In this document: positions 52,201 to 59,979 of the stretch, piece by piece
How the letters are laid out: the number at the start of each line of letters is the position of its first letter
Position numbering within the stretch: the stretch's first letter is position 1
Origin: an uncultured Lachnospiraceae bacterium
Lineage (GTDB): Bacteria > Bacillota > Clostridia > Lachnospirales > Lachnospiraceae
Assembly: GCA_910587935.1 (NCBI GenBank)
Contig: CAJUNP010000005.1
Coordinates: forward strand, 1 to 64,000
Length of the DNA stretch: 64,000 bases
Reading direction: 5' to 3'
Notes under the pieces: generated by a model
What the model was told of the DNA's origin: nothing
Databases searched by the model: none
Seen by the model: the letters and a program-made list of their open reading frames with translations, nothing else
Program-made: the position numbers and the translations under genes

Positions 52201-53250
52201 CTGTCTGATTTCCTCCGGCAATTCCGGCGACTGCAAAAACAGATTAGCCTCCTCGATCGTCGATAAAGCGCCTATACCGGCTTTGAGAGTTTCAAGCTGC
52301 GTCATGGCCTCTTCCAGCTTCGCCACTCCGGCAGCCGCCTGCTTATACCCGTCCTGAAGCTGCTTAATCGTAGCAATCTGCGTGGTTATGGAAATCTTTG
52401 CGGCTTCCAAATCCGCCTTTGCGGTCAGAAGCTGTTTTTCCGCTTCCGCAAGCTGTGCGGAGGTCGCCGTTTTCTTATTATCCAATTCCGTCTTTCCGGA
52501 CGTCAGCTTATCTTCATTTTCCGTCAGTTCCGCTTTCCCGTCCGTAATTTTCTTCTGTGCGTCGTTTAATTCTTTTTGATTTTTTGCTATTTCGTCTCTT
52601 CCCTCGGAAAGCTTTTCTTCCTGCTCTTTCATGGCCTCGTCGATGGAAGCATATATCTGACGATTGATTGCATCTATTTTATCCTGGCGGATCACAACGT
52701 TAATGCTCTCGTCGATCAGACCGGACGCGGAAGCCGACGCTACGCCTTCGAGGCTTTCAATCTCCGGTATAATCTGATTCTGCACATATTCGCTGACCTG
52801 GGCATTATTCATCCCTTCCACGCCCACAGCGGCAATCATAACCGGAAGCATATCGGGATTCAGCTTCATCATTATGGGATTCCCTACGGAATCATCCCAA
52901 TAGCTTTTAAGCTGATCCAGATTCTCTCTGATCTCCAGAGTAATCGCATTCATATCCGCCGTCTGGGTAAATTCCAAAACTACCATGGAATAATTCTCGC
53001 TGGATACGGAACTGATATTTTCAATATTGCTTACCGTAGCCATGGACGATTCGATCGGCTTGGTTACCGCCATTTCCACAGTCTCCGGACTGGCCCCCAC
53101 ATATGTCGTCATAATGACTACATAGGGCAGGTTAATACTCGGCAGAAGATCTGCCGTCATACGTGTAAAAGACACAACCCCCAGTACGATTACCAATACA
53201 ACCCCCACCAGTACGGTATACGGTTTCTTTACGCTGAACTTAGAAATCAT
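49207..53250 (-). CDS. RND-family efflux transporter with periplasmic-type coiled-coil insertion
   Basis: A 1347-residue proton-driven transporter. N-terminal transmembrane helix (residues 12-33), a large extracellular domain, TM2-6 (about 670-850, ALGIGMLVDNSIVVIENI in TM4), a second extracellular domain, and TM8-12 at the end. Residues about 203-510 form a long coiled-coil insertion of LES/EQL-rich heptads. The AcrB TM4 aspartate pair reads VDN, so one Asp is Asn. The ATG at 53250 is chosen because the first 29 codons of the longer frame are unconserved; AAAGGA lies about 10 nt before it. No membrane-fusion or outer-membrane gene is adjacent. tetR follows. Confidence 0.93.
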   Translation of the reverse strand: MISKFSVKKPYTVLVGVVLVIVLGVVSFTRMTADLLPSINLPYVVIMTTYVGASPETVEMAVTKPIESSMATVSNIENISSVSSENYSMVVLEFTQTADMNAITLEIRENLDQLKSYWDDSVGNPIMMKLNPDMLPVMIAAVGVEGMNNAQVSEYVQNQIIPEIESLEGVASASASGLIDESINVVIRQDKIDAINRQIYASIDEAMKEQEEKLSEGRDEIAKNQKELNDAQKKITDGKAELTENEDKLTSGKTELDNKKTATSAQLAEAEKQLLTAKADLEAAKISITTQIATIKQLQDGYKQAAAGVAKLEEAMTQLETLKAGIGALSTIEEANLFLQSPELPEEIRQMIQGAIAAGEAMGADWDTIKAGIIGTLDKQLEELSVTHEGAGKKLQDLADALNANTNTLGAEAFIAALNTQLSEINTQIATVDQGLLELSQGRLTASIEFSNANTQLELGEYQINAAKTQLEASESQLESGKEQLQDALEQIEDGEEQLAEAKEDAYDSADMTEVLTVDTVKSLLTAQNFSMPAGYVHEDGLDYMIRIGDKPEDLEELKKLPLLNLHMDGVDIITLEAVADVFYTDNSAEVYTNINGTPGVMLTIQKQTGYSTGDVSKKLADRFERLMGENPDLTLTALMDQGIYIDLVMDAIVGNVLWGALLAILILVLFLKDVKPTVVIACSIPISLVTAVVCMYFSGVTLNIISLSGLALGIGMLVDNSIVVIENIYRLRSEGVGIKEAAVEGAKEVSGAIVASTLTTVCVFAPIVFTEGITRQLFVDMGLTIAYSLLASLLIALTVVPAMSSKLLDKTKNPKDSRFFSAMTAGYEKVLALCLKMKPAVLLVVILLLGISFAAAMSRGTAFMPSMDSTQLSVNVQLEEDATIEDVRVVTDTLVERIMEIEDVADVGAMTGGSSMGMLMGGGSQGPVNAASVYVTTKEEKTLSNEEIASLIMERSEDLGAEITVDTSNMDMSTLGGSGISIQVRGRDLDKIQEIANEIAAIVEGVEGTAEVSDGMEETTEELRIIVDKQKAMEYGLTIAQIFTQIQPKLAESQSAASLEEAAKDYGIYVINGNDAALTRELIRELTVEGTGEEQETVDVPLSEIVTFENTEGLSSIQRDEQTRYVEVSASIADGYNVGLVSGVLNERLADYELPEGYSLVFSGENETINDAMEQLVLMLVLALVFMYLIMVAQFQSLLHPFIIMFTIPLAFTGGLLGLFFTGSEVSVIAMIGFVMLSGIIVNNGIVLIDYINQLRLAGMEKREAILTAGRTRLRPVLMTALTTILAMSTMVFSNDMGSEMAKPMATVTIGGLLYGTLLTLLVIPCVYDLLTRKKVKKFSKSNNGK

Positions 53251-53278
53251 CTCACTTTGTCCTTTCGGTTTTCTTCCG

Positions 53279-53337
53279 TCCGACCAGTCGGTCGGTTTCT
53301 TATGCAACATAATAGTAGGTATTTCCTGACCAGTCAA
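53279..53337 (-). promoter_or_regulatory. RND-pump promoter with two TetR-type operators
   Basis: Reading the reverse strand, TTGACT (53332-53337) and TATTAT (53309-53314) are 17 bp apart. GACCAGTC occurs twice: within CCGACCAGTCGGTCGG (53279-53294, downstream of the start site) and within TGACCAGTCA (53327-53336, overlapping the -35). Both are near-palindromic, spaced 47 bp, and fit a TetR-type repressor blocking polymerase. Confidence 0.75.
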
Positions 53338-53374
53338 GAAGTCCCTACTATTTTTAATATAAAATTTATGATTT

Positions 53375-53986
53375 TTATAAAAGTTTTTTTACCTTTCCTT
53401 TAATTCTGGAAAGCGCATTATCCGTGGATTTTTCATCCTTTCCCAGAACTTTGGCAATCTGTACGTAACCCATACCGGTTAAATACAGATCCAGCACCTG
53501 ATTTTCAAAGGGACTCAATTCCTTTTCAATCTGTTTTTCCAGCTGCTGTGCGTTTTCTTTATCGATCAGCAAGTCCTCCGGATTCACGTCCACCTTAGAC
53601 GCCAGCGACTGGAGCAGATTTGTTTCTTCTCCGCCCTCCGTTTCCCGGCTGCCTCCATACAGAGAAATATATGTATTAAGCGGAATGTGCTTCTTCCTGC
53701 GTGACGCCTGCACCGCCGTATACATCTGCCGGCTGACGCAAAGGTCCGCAAAAGTCGCAAAACTGGCGTCTCTTCCGCTATCATAATCCCGCACCGCCTT
53801 AAACAGTCCGATCATTCCCTCCTGGATCAGATCCTCACGGTCAGCGCCCAATATATACATGGACTTCGCCTTGCTTTTTACCAGATTCTTGTATTTTTCC
53901 ATGATAAAATCCGTAATGGTATTTTCACCTTCCCGGATCCGCAGAATCAATTCCTCATCCGTAACACCGTCATATCCGATCCCCAT
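53375..53986 (-). CDS. sigH: RNA polymerase sporulation sigma factor SigH
   Basis: Alternative sigma-70-family factor for the entry into stationary phase and sporulation. The 203 residues include region 2 (LVKSKAKSMYILGADREDLIQEGMIGLFKAVRDYD, about 30-68) and region 4 (SPFENQVLDLYLTGMGYVQIAKVLGKDEKSTDNALSRIKGK), with the SigH-specific short linker. It is placed at the end of the rlmB cluster in the conserved Bacillus/Clostridium order. GAGG precedes the start, 24 bp after the rlmB stop. Confidence 0.95.
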   Translation of the reverse strand: MGIGYDGVTDEELILRIREGENTITDFIMEKYKNLVKSKAKSMYILGADREDLIQEGMIGLFKAVRDYDSGRDASFATFADLCVSRQMYTAVQASRRKKHIPLNTYISLYGGSRETEGGEETNLLQSLASKVDVNPEDLLIDKENAQQLEKQIEKELSPFENQVLDLYLTGMGYVQIAKVLGKDEKSTDNALSRIKGKVKKLL

Positions 53987-54010
53987 AACATACCTCGCCT
54001 CTTTACGGCG

Positions 54011-54751
54011 TCACGCCATTCTCTGCCGGACAATTTCATACGCCAGCACGCCTGCTGCCACGGATGCATTCAGGGAATCGATATCGCCCTTCATGGGAAT
54101 GGACGCCGTAAAATCACACTTTTCCCTGACCAGCCTTCCCACGCCTTCGCCCTCGCTGCCAATCACCAGTCCGATGGGACCCTTAAGGTTTAACTGATAC
54201 ATACAGGTTCCGCACATATCCGCACATACAAACCACAGTCCCTTATCCTTTAATTTTTCTATGGTAACGGCCAGATTCGTTACCTTTGCCACAGGCGTAT
54301 AATTAATTGCGCCCGCCGAGGTGCGAGCCACCGCAGCCGTCAGCCCCGCCGCACGGTTTTTGGGAATAATCACTCCGTGCGCGCCTGCCAGATTGGCCGT
54401 TCGGATAATGGCCCCCAGATTATGGGGATCTTCGATATTATCCAGCAAAAATATAAAAGGAGCCTCCTGCTTTTTTTCCGCAGCCTCAAGAATATCCTCT
54501 ACTTTTGCGTACTCATATGCTGCGGCATACGCTATGACGCCCTGATGCCTGCCTGTTTCGGACATCTGATCCAGCCGCTCTCTGGTAACAAAACGCACAG
54601 GCGTATCGTTCTTTTTCGCTTCCCTTTTGATACTCATAACCGGACCGTCCTGGCAGCCGTCCAGAATAAACAGCCTGTCGATGGGTTTTCCCGAACGGTA
54701 AGCCTCTAATACCGCATTCCTGCCTTCAATCGTAAATTCCTGATACCTCAT
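54011..54751 (-). CDS. rlmB: 23S rRNA (guanosine-2'-O)-methyltransferase RlmB
   Basis: SpoU-family trefoil-knot methyltransferase acting on the 23S peptidyltransferase loop guanosine 2251. The 246-residue protein has an N-terminal L7Ae-like substrate domain and the C-terminal knot with LLDNIEDPHNLGAIIRTANLAGAHGVIIPKNRAAGLTAAVARTSAGA, IGLVIGSEGEGV and SLNASVAAGVLAYEI. AGGAG precedes the ATG, 14 bp after the mrnC stop. It sits in the standard sigH cluster. Confidence 0.95.
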   Translation of the reverse strand: MRYQEFTIEGRNAVLEAYRSGKPIDRLFILDGCQDGPVMSIKREAKKNDTPVRFVTRERLDQMSETGRHQGVIAYAAAYEYAKVEDILEAAEKKQEAPFIFLLDNIEDPHNLGAIIRTANLAGAHGVIIPKNRAAGLTAAVARTSAGAINYTPVAKVTNLAVTIEKLKDKGLWFVCADMCGTCMYQLNLKGPIGLVIGSEGEGVGRLVREKCDFTASIPMKGDIDSLNASVAAGVLAYEIVRQRMA

Positions 54752-54765
54752 GTTAATCTCCTGTT

Positions 54766-55206
54766 TTATGGTTCCATGTGTAATTTAGCAATTCCCGTCT
54801 TCACTAACTGCAGGCACCGTTCCAGACGTCCCTGCAAATATAAATATCCAATTAACGCTTCCATTCCCGTCGCCTTCCGGTAATCGTCGGCCGTAGCATT
54901 TTTGGCCATCGTGTGGGATTTCGCGTTGCGCCCTCTGTGATAGACGGCAGTCTCTTCCTCCGTCAGTTCTGACTGTAATTCCTCTATCATAGACGCCTGT
55001 GTTCCCGCATTCACATACCGGATCACCATCCTGTGTAACGCATTGGCCGGGCGGTTCCCCATTTCCACTATGACGGTACGGATAATCAGATCGTAAACCG
55101 CGTCGCCGATATAAGCCAGGGTTAACGGAGAATATGTTCTGATATCCACCGTCTTACATTCAAAAAGGGTTCTGATTTCCTCCGCCAACATTAAATCCTT
55201 TTCCAT
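54766..55206 (-). CDS. mrnC: Mini-ribonuclease III
   Basis: Double-stranded-RNA endonuclease that matures 23S rRNA precursors in Gram-positive bacteria. The 146 residues are only the RNase III catalytic domain. They include SPLTLAYIGDAVYDLIIRTVIVEMGNRPANALHRMVIRYVNA (conserved Asp of the metal site near residue 33) and the second acidic cluster MEALIGYLYLQGR. No dsRNA-binding domain is present. Its start overlaps the end of cysS by 16 bp, so the two are translationally coupled. Confidence 0.94.
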   Translation of the reverse strand: MEKDLMLAEEIRTLFECKTVDIRTYSPLTLAYIGDAVYDLIIRTVIVEMGNRPANALHRMVIRYVNAGTQASMIEELQSELTEEETAVYHRGRNAKSHTMAKNATADDYRKATGMEALIGYLYLQGRLERCLQLVKTGIAKLHMEP

Positions 55207-56600
55207 TTTACGCCCTCTCTGGTGTCCTCCAGCACAATTCCTTTTTCCAGCAGCTCCGAACGGATTGCATCCGCCCGTGCAAAATCTTTTGCCTTTCTGG
55301 CCTGTTTTCTCTCTTCAATCAGATTCTCGATTTCTTCATCCAAAATCTGCGCCTGTTTCCTGACGAGCAGACCGCAGATATCGGAAAGCCGGACGATTTC
55401 TTCCGCAAGTTTCCCGGCGAACTCTCTGCTGCTGTTTTCGCCCGTATTCGTATTCGCAAATTTGACCAGTTCAAAAATAACGGAAATTGCATCCGCCGTA
55501 TTAAAGTCATCGTCCATCGCTTCGTCAAAACGTGTAATAAACGCTTCCGCCTGTACAAGCAGCGCCTTTTCCTGCTCATCCGCTTCGCTCCGGCCCACAT
55601 TCTGCGCCAGATAATCCAGATTGGAAACGCCCGTTACAATTCTTTCGTACCCGTTTTTTGCCGCCTCCATCAAATCCGCGCTGAAGTTCAGGGGGCTGCG
55701 GTAATGCGCGGACAGCATAAAGAACCGTAGAACCTGCAGATCGTACTTTTCACTGATATCCCTTACGGTGAAAAAATTGCCCGCAGACTTGGACATCTTC
55801 CTGTTGTCTATATTTAAAAACGCATTATGCATCCAGTAATTCGCGAAATTCTTGCCGTTTGCGGCTTCCGACTGAGCAATTTCATTTTCATGGTGGGGAA
55901 AAACAAGATCTTCCCCGCCAGCATGGATATCGATCTGCTCTCCCAGGTATTTCCTGCTCATTACGGAACATTCAATATGCCATCCCGGTCTGCCCTTGCA
56001 CCAGGGAGACTCCCAATAAGGCTCTCCTTCTTTTTTGGGTTTCCACAGCACAAAATCCAGAGAATCTTCCTTCTGCTCTTCTCCCGACACCAGAAGAGAA
56101 CGACTGCCCCCCTGCAGGTCGTCCAGATTTTTGTGCGACAGCTTTCCGTATTCCGGAAATCTTCTGGTGCGGAAATATACGGTTCCGTCTTCCGCCGGAT
56201 ACGCATACTCCTTTTGGATCAGGGTCCCGATCATTTCAAGCATACCGTCTATTTCATTGGTGGCCAGAGGATGGGTGGTTGCCGGCCTGACATTTAATGC
56301 CGCCATATCCTTCTTACACTCTTCTATATACCGCGCGGATATCACGGACGCATCTACCCCTTCTTCCGCCGCCTTTTTTATAATCTTGTCATCCACATCC
56401 GTAAAGTTGGATACGTAATTTACCTGGTATCCTTTATGCTCCATGTACCGGCGAACCGTATCAAACACAATCATTGGCCGGGCATTGCCGATATGGATCA
56501 GATTATAAACGGTAGGCCCGCAGACGTACATTCTGACTTTCCCCTCTTCGATGGGAACAAACTCTTCTTTCCTTTTTGACAATGTGTTATAAATTTTCAA
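55191..56600 (-). CDS. cysS: Cysteinyl-tRNA synthetase
   Basis: Class I aminoacyl-tRNA synthetase charging tRNA-Cys. The 469-residue protein has the zinc-binding CGPTVYNLIHIGNAR (HIGH-like HIGN at about residue 36), the WHIECSVM motif, HHENEIAQSEA (zinc ligand region), and KMSKSAGNF (KMSKS). The C-terminal anticodon domain is complete. It lies 3 bp downstream of cysE on the same strand and precedes mrnC. Placement after a T-box-like leader suits control by cysteine supply. Confidence 0.96.
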   Translation of the reverse strand: MKIYNTLSKRKEEFVPIEEGKVRMYVCGPTVYNLIHIGNARPMIVFDTVRRYMEHKGYQVNYVSNFTDVDDKIIKKAAEEGVDASVISARYIEECKKDMAALNVRPATTHPLATNEIDGMLEMIGTLIQKEYAYPAEDGTVYFRTRRFPEYGKLSHKNLDDLQGGSRSLLVSGEEQKEDSLDFVLWKPKKEGEPYWESPWCKGRPGWHIECSVMSRKYLGEQIDIHAGGEDLVFPHHENEIAQSEAANGKNFANYWMHNAFLNIDNRKMSKSAGNFFTVRDISEKYDLQVLRFFMLSAHYRSPLNFSADLMEAAKNGYERIVTGVSNLDYLAQNVGRSEADEQEKALLVQAEAFITRFDEAMDDDFNTADAISVIFELVKFANTNTGENSSREFAGKLAEEIVRLSDICGLLVRKQAQILDEEIENLIEERKQARKAKDFARADAIRSELLEKGIVLEDTREGVKWKRI

Positions 56601-56603
56601 ATC

Positions 56604-57281
56604 TTATACCTCTTTTCCTTTTTGTATCCGTTTCAGCTGCAGTTCCATATCCAGCAGGCGGTTCGTCAGCTCGGTATTGGCACGCTGCAGATTCGTTATA
56701 TCTTCTCTGACCGGGTCCGGCAGATCGCAGTGATTCATTTCTTCCCGCGGCAGCGTCCTGTCCTTACGTCTCACCACCCGGCCCGGCACACCGACTACCG
56801 TAGAATCGGGCGGCACCTCGTCAAGCACCACGCTTCCGGCTCCGATTTTAGAATTGGCCCCGATGGTAAAAGACCCTAAAATCTTAGCGCCTGCGCTGAC
56901 CATAACATTATCCTGAAGGGTGGGGTGGCGCTTACCGTGCTCTTTTCCCGTACCGCCAAGCGTGACCCCCTGATAAAGCGTCACATTATTGCCGATCACC
57001 GTAGTCTCTCCGATAATCACGCCGTTGCCGTGATCGATAAACAATCCCTTGCCGATCTGCGCTCCCGGATGAATCTCTATACCGGTTTTTCTTACCGCCC
57101 GCTGGGAAATAAACCGGGCCCAGAAAAAATGGCCTCTTTTATATAACGCATGAGCCACGCGGTAATGCAGCATAACCTTAAAGCTTGGATATAGAAAAAC
57201 TTCCATGGAGGAATGAATTGCCGGATCCCTTTCCCTGATAATGGCAATTTCTTCTTTAACGCTTTTAATCCATCCCATACT
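56604..57281 (-). CDS. cysE: Serine O-acetyltransferase
   Basis: First step of cysteine synthesis: serine plus acetyl-CoA to O-acetylserine. The 225-residue protein has the N-terminal helical part with REDPAIHSSMEVFLYPSFKVML and the left-handed beta-helix (hexapeptide repeats) with the active-site GIEIHPGAQIGKGLFIDHGNGVVIGE, LGGTGKEHGKRHPTL and GAGSVV. The ATG at 57281 follows AGGTGAG; the longer frame lacks a site. It heads cysE-cysS-mrnC-rlmB-sigH and follows a T-box-like leader. Confidence 0.95.
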   Translation of the reverse strand, partial: SMGWIKSVKEEIAIIRERDPAIHSSMEVFLYPSFKVMLHYRVAHALYKRGHFFWARFISQRAVRKTGIEIHPGAQIGKGLFIDHGNGVIIGETTVIGNNVTLYQGVTLGGTGKEHGKRHPTLQDNVMVSAGAKILGSFTIGANSKIGAGSVVLDEVPPDSTVVGVPGRVVRRKDRTLPREEMNHCDLPDPVREDITNLQRANTELTNRLLDMELQLKRIQKGKEV

Positions 57282-57295
57282 CTCACCTTTTTGCA

Positions 57296-57441
57296 TAATA
57301 AAACGCGGATCTTCCTCTCCAAAGAGACGAAATAATCCGCGGTTCCACTTTGTTATCGTCCTGCCCTGTACTCTTCCCGCTCTCAGTCTTTACTCTATAA
57401 AACTTATTCTTCTTTTAGGATATGCAAAACAACCGATTTTG
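57296..57441 (-). promoter_or_regulatory. T-box-like antiterminator leader before cysE
   Basis: On the reverse strand, AAAGTGGAACCGCGG (57337-57351) matches the T-box core that binds uncharged tRNA. The 3' part CGCGGAT...ATCCGCG with TTTTATT (57296-57342) is a competing terminator, so alternate structures are plausible. A TGC (Cys) triplet lies at 57424-57426, but whether it is the specifier is unclear. The whole space is 145 nt, shorter than a canonical T-box leader of 200-300 nt; it may begin within ispF or be reduced. Confidence 0.65.
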
Positions 57442-58017
57442 TCAACCCTTTTTACCCGAATGGGGACAGCCGCCGCATCCTTCACAGGATTTTTTCGGAA
57501 TTTCCTGTTCCGGGTTAAGACTTACCGGAGTATCTGCAAGATTCACCGGACTTGTCAGCAGACAGACCGCCTGGGCCGAAATCCCTTCCCCGCTGCCGGT
57601 AAAGCCAAGCCCCTCCTCCGTCGTCGCCTTTACGCTGATCTGGCAAAGCTCGATCTGCAGGGCATCGGCCATATTCTGGCGCATAGTATCGATATAGGGC
57701 CGCATTTTGGGCGCCTGCGCAATAATGGTGGCGTCTATATTTTCAATCAGGAAAAAATTTTCCTGAAGAAGTTCTCCAACCTTTTGTAATAATTTTATGG
57801 AAGATATTCCTTTATACGTTTCGTCCGTATCCGGAAAATGCTTCCCGATATCGCCTAAAGCCGCCGCACCAAGCAAAGCGTCCATCACCGCATGAACCAG
57901 AACATCCGCATCGGAATGTCCCAGCAGTCCTTTTTCGTACGGAATCTTTACCCCGCCCAGAATACAGTCCCGCCCTTTTGTCAGACGGTGCACATCATAA
58001 CCCATTCCGATTCTCAT
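57442..58017 (-). CDS. ispF: 2-C-methyl-D-erythritol 2,4-cyclodiphosphate synthase with Cys-rich tail
   Basis: Cyclises CDP-ME-2-phosphate in the MEP isoprenoid pathway. The 191-residue protein has MGYDVHRL (metal ligands Asp8, His10), HSDADVLVHAVMDALLGAAALGDIG (ligand His42), FPDTDETYKG and the C-terminal TTEEGLGFTGSGEGISAQA. The usual family length is about 157-160; the last 30 residues are an extra tail ending CEGCGGCPH (Cys178, Cys181, Cys184), a possible metal or Fe-S site. AGGTAG precedes the ATG. It leads the cysE cluster. Confidence 0.93.
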   Translation of the reverse strand: MRIGMGYDVHRLTKGRDCILGGVKIPYEKGLLGHSDADVLVHAVMDALLGAAALGDIGKHFPDTDETYKGISSIKLLQKVGELLQENFFLIENIDATIIAQAPKMRPYIDTMRQNMADALQIELCQISVKATTEEGLGFTGSGEGISAQAVCLLTSPVNLADTPVSLNPEQEIPKKSCEGCGGCPHSGKKG

Positions 58018-58059
58018 CGTAATCTACCTGCCTTTCTCTGTACGATTGTCCGGCGCCAA

Positions 58060-59640
58060 CTACCGGATAAAAAATGTCGCGCTTTGTGCCGGAACGCAAA
58101 GCCTGCCCGAATGATAAACAGCCGGCTCATGGATATGGTAAAACGCCTCCGCATCCTCCGGAATCTGCGTTATATCTTCCTTTTCTAAAGTTATCTCCCG
58201 ATCGGAAGGATTTAATACCACCCAGACGGTTTCCGTTTCAGCGGTTCTTTGATAAATAAAGGGATATTTGTTTTTTTCCGCATATATAACGGAAAATCCT
58301 CCAAAAGCGAGTAAAGCCGGATGCTCTTTGCGGAGCGCAGTCAAACGCCGCACCTCATGCCACAGACTGTCCGGGTCCTGGATCTGCGCTTCTGCATCCG
58401 GACGGCTTTCATCCTCATCCTGGCAGATATACAGCTTATCTTTATCCGCTTCCGAAAATCCGCAGTTTTTACCGCCGTTCCACTGCATGGGCGTTCTGGC
58501 TCCAGTCCGGTCATAGCCGCCTTCCACGCTGACAAGATTCTCCAGATAATGCATCCCGATCTCGTCTCCGTAGTAAATAAACGGCACTCCGGGCATGGAA
58601 AGGAGGAAAGCAAACGCTATTTTCAATTCCTTTTCATCCAGCTTCCAGGCAATTCTCGGCATATCGTGATTGCCGGACGGAATACAGATCAGCCCTTTCC
58701 CCTCCGTCAGGCAGTAATTTTTCATATAGGTCGTAATAAATTCGGATATATCCCCCTTTCCCCGTCTGGAAAAGAAGGGTTCCTCTACCCGGAACAAATC
58801 CAGATAATGGGAAGGTCCGAAATGCAGCAGAAAGTCCATGTGAAAACCGCCCTGCAGAGACTTGTCCGGTTCTCCCCACTCGGACACAAGAACAGCCGCC
58901 GGATATTCCTCATCCAGAAAGGCGCGGAAATCCTGCCAGAGTTTTATCGTCTCCGCACTGTCCGGATCATTTTTTACCAGCGATCCCGCCATATCCACCC
59001 GGAAACCGTCGCAGCCAAGCGAAAGCCAGAAACGCATCACCTCTTTCATCGCTTCCCTGGTAGCTATCGCCGCCTCGGAATCCGGCGCCAACTGCCAGTC
59101 TGCGGAAGGATTGGCAAAACCATAGTTCAGAGCGGGCTGGGAAGAAAAGAAATTCACGGCACAGCAGCCGTTTCTCGGCGATATTCCCCGCAGGCATCCC
59201 GCAATACCGCTCACATCTTTAAAATCGCTCCATACATTCGTATTCCAGATATACCGGTCCGTAAACTCATTCCGACCGGCTTTCATGGATTCTCGAAACC
59301 AGTCGTGTTCTATGGAGGTATGGCCGGGAACCAGATCCAGAAGAATATGCATCCCCCGCCTGTGTACCTCTTCGCATAAACGTTTCATATCTTCATTTGT
59401 TCCGTAGCGCGGGGCAATTCTCATATAATCCGCCACATCGTAACCGGCGTCCATAAAAGGAGAAACAAAACAGGGATTGAGCCACAGCGCATTGCATCCC
59501 AGATCCTTAATATAATCCAGTTTCTCAATAATACCATTCAAATCACCGATTCCGTCCCCGTTGGAATCCTTAAAGCTCTGAGGATAAATTTCATAAAAAA
59601 CGGCCGTCTGCAGCCAATCATTCATATTCTGATTTTTCAT
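58060..59640 (-). CDS. GH13 alpha-amylase-family glycoside hydrolase
   Basis: A second cytoplasmic GH13 enzyme of 526 residues. The barrel carries NGDGIGDLNGII (27-38), LDLVPGHTS, nucleophile Asp216 in GFRVDMAG, acid/base Glu254 in VSEWGEP and Asp326 in GNHDMPR. A short C-terminal beta domain follows. It is only moderately like the 6572 enzyme and lacks an adjacent AraC gene. Alpha-glucosidase or maltogenic/trehalose-type action on short glucosides is inferred, not decided. GGGAGGA precedes the ATG. Confidence 0.87.
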   Translation of the reverse strand: MKNQNMNDWLQTAVFYEIYPQSFKDSNGDGIGDLNGIIEKLDYIKDLGCNALWLNPCFVSPFMDAGYDVADYMRIAPRYGTNEDMKRLCEEVHRRGMHILLDLVPGHTSIEHDWFRESMKAGRNEFTDRYIWNTNVWSDFKDVSGIAGCLRGISPRNGCCAVNFFSSQPALNYGFANPSADWQLAPDSEAAIATREAMKEVMRFWLSLGCDGFRVDMAGSLVKNDPDSAETIKLWQDFRAFLDEEYPAAVLVSEWGEPDKSLQGGFHMDFLLHFGPSHYLDLFRVEEPFFSRRGKGDISEFITTYMKNYCLTEGKGLICIPSGNHDMPRIAWKLDEKELKIAFAFLLSMPGVPFIYYGDEIGMHYLENLVSVEGGYDRTGARTPMQWNGGKNCGFSEADKDKLYICQDEDESRPDAEAQIQDPDSLWHEVRRLTALRKEHPALLAFGGFSVIYAEKNKYPFIYQRTAETETVWVVLNPSDREITLEKEDITQIPEDAEAFYHIHEPAVYHSGRLCVPAQSATFFIR

Positions 59641-59979
59641 ATGAGTCCTCCCAATATTATCTTAAAACATCTCTGATCCGGCATATGCCGATGGATATAG
59701 TTTAAATGACGCCGTATCAGAAATCAACAAAGAGTTTCCGGATTTTATAAAATAGGGCTTATTCCATAATCCATGCCTTTGACCCTTCTCACTCATTTCC
59801 GGCATTATGTATCCTTTTAGTTCCGATACACGTTAATTTGTATATATATTGCACAAGATAATTCCAAATTTAACAAAATTAAGCAATGAATTTGCTGTCA
59901 AAATGTGGTATTTTTTACATTGTACATGCGCATGTTCACGAAACTATCAACAACCTCACTTTCAGAAAAGGGGATTAGT
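59641..59979. other. Intergenic region between the two GH genes
   Basis: A 339-bp, AT-rich divergent gap. It contains a perfect 12-bp palindrome ACATGCGCATGT (59924-59935) and a TTGCTG/TTACAT pair 17 bp apart (59892-59920) that could promote the chitinase gene. No small gene, tRNA or riboswitch is visible. Confidence 0.4.

Noticed and set aside
53251..53337. 29-residue extension of the RND protein
   Set aside because: It crosses the predicted promoter and operator; the internal ATG matches the usual RND start MISKFSVKKPY.
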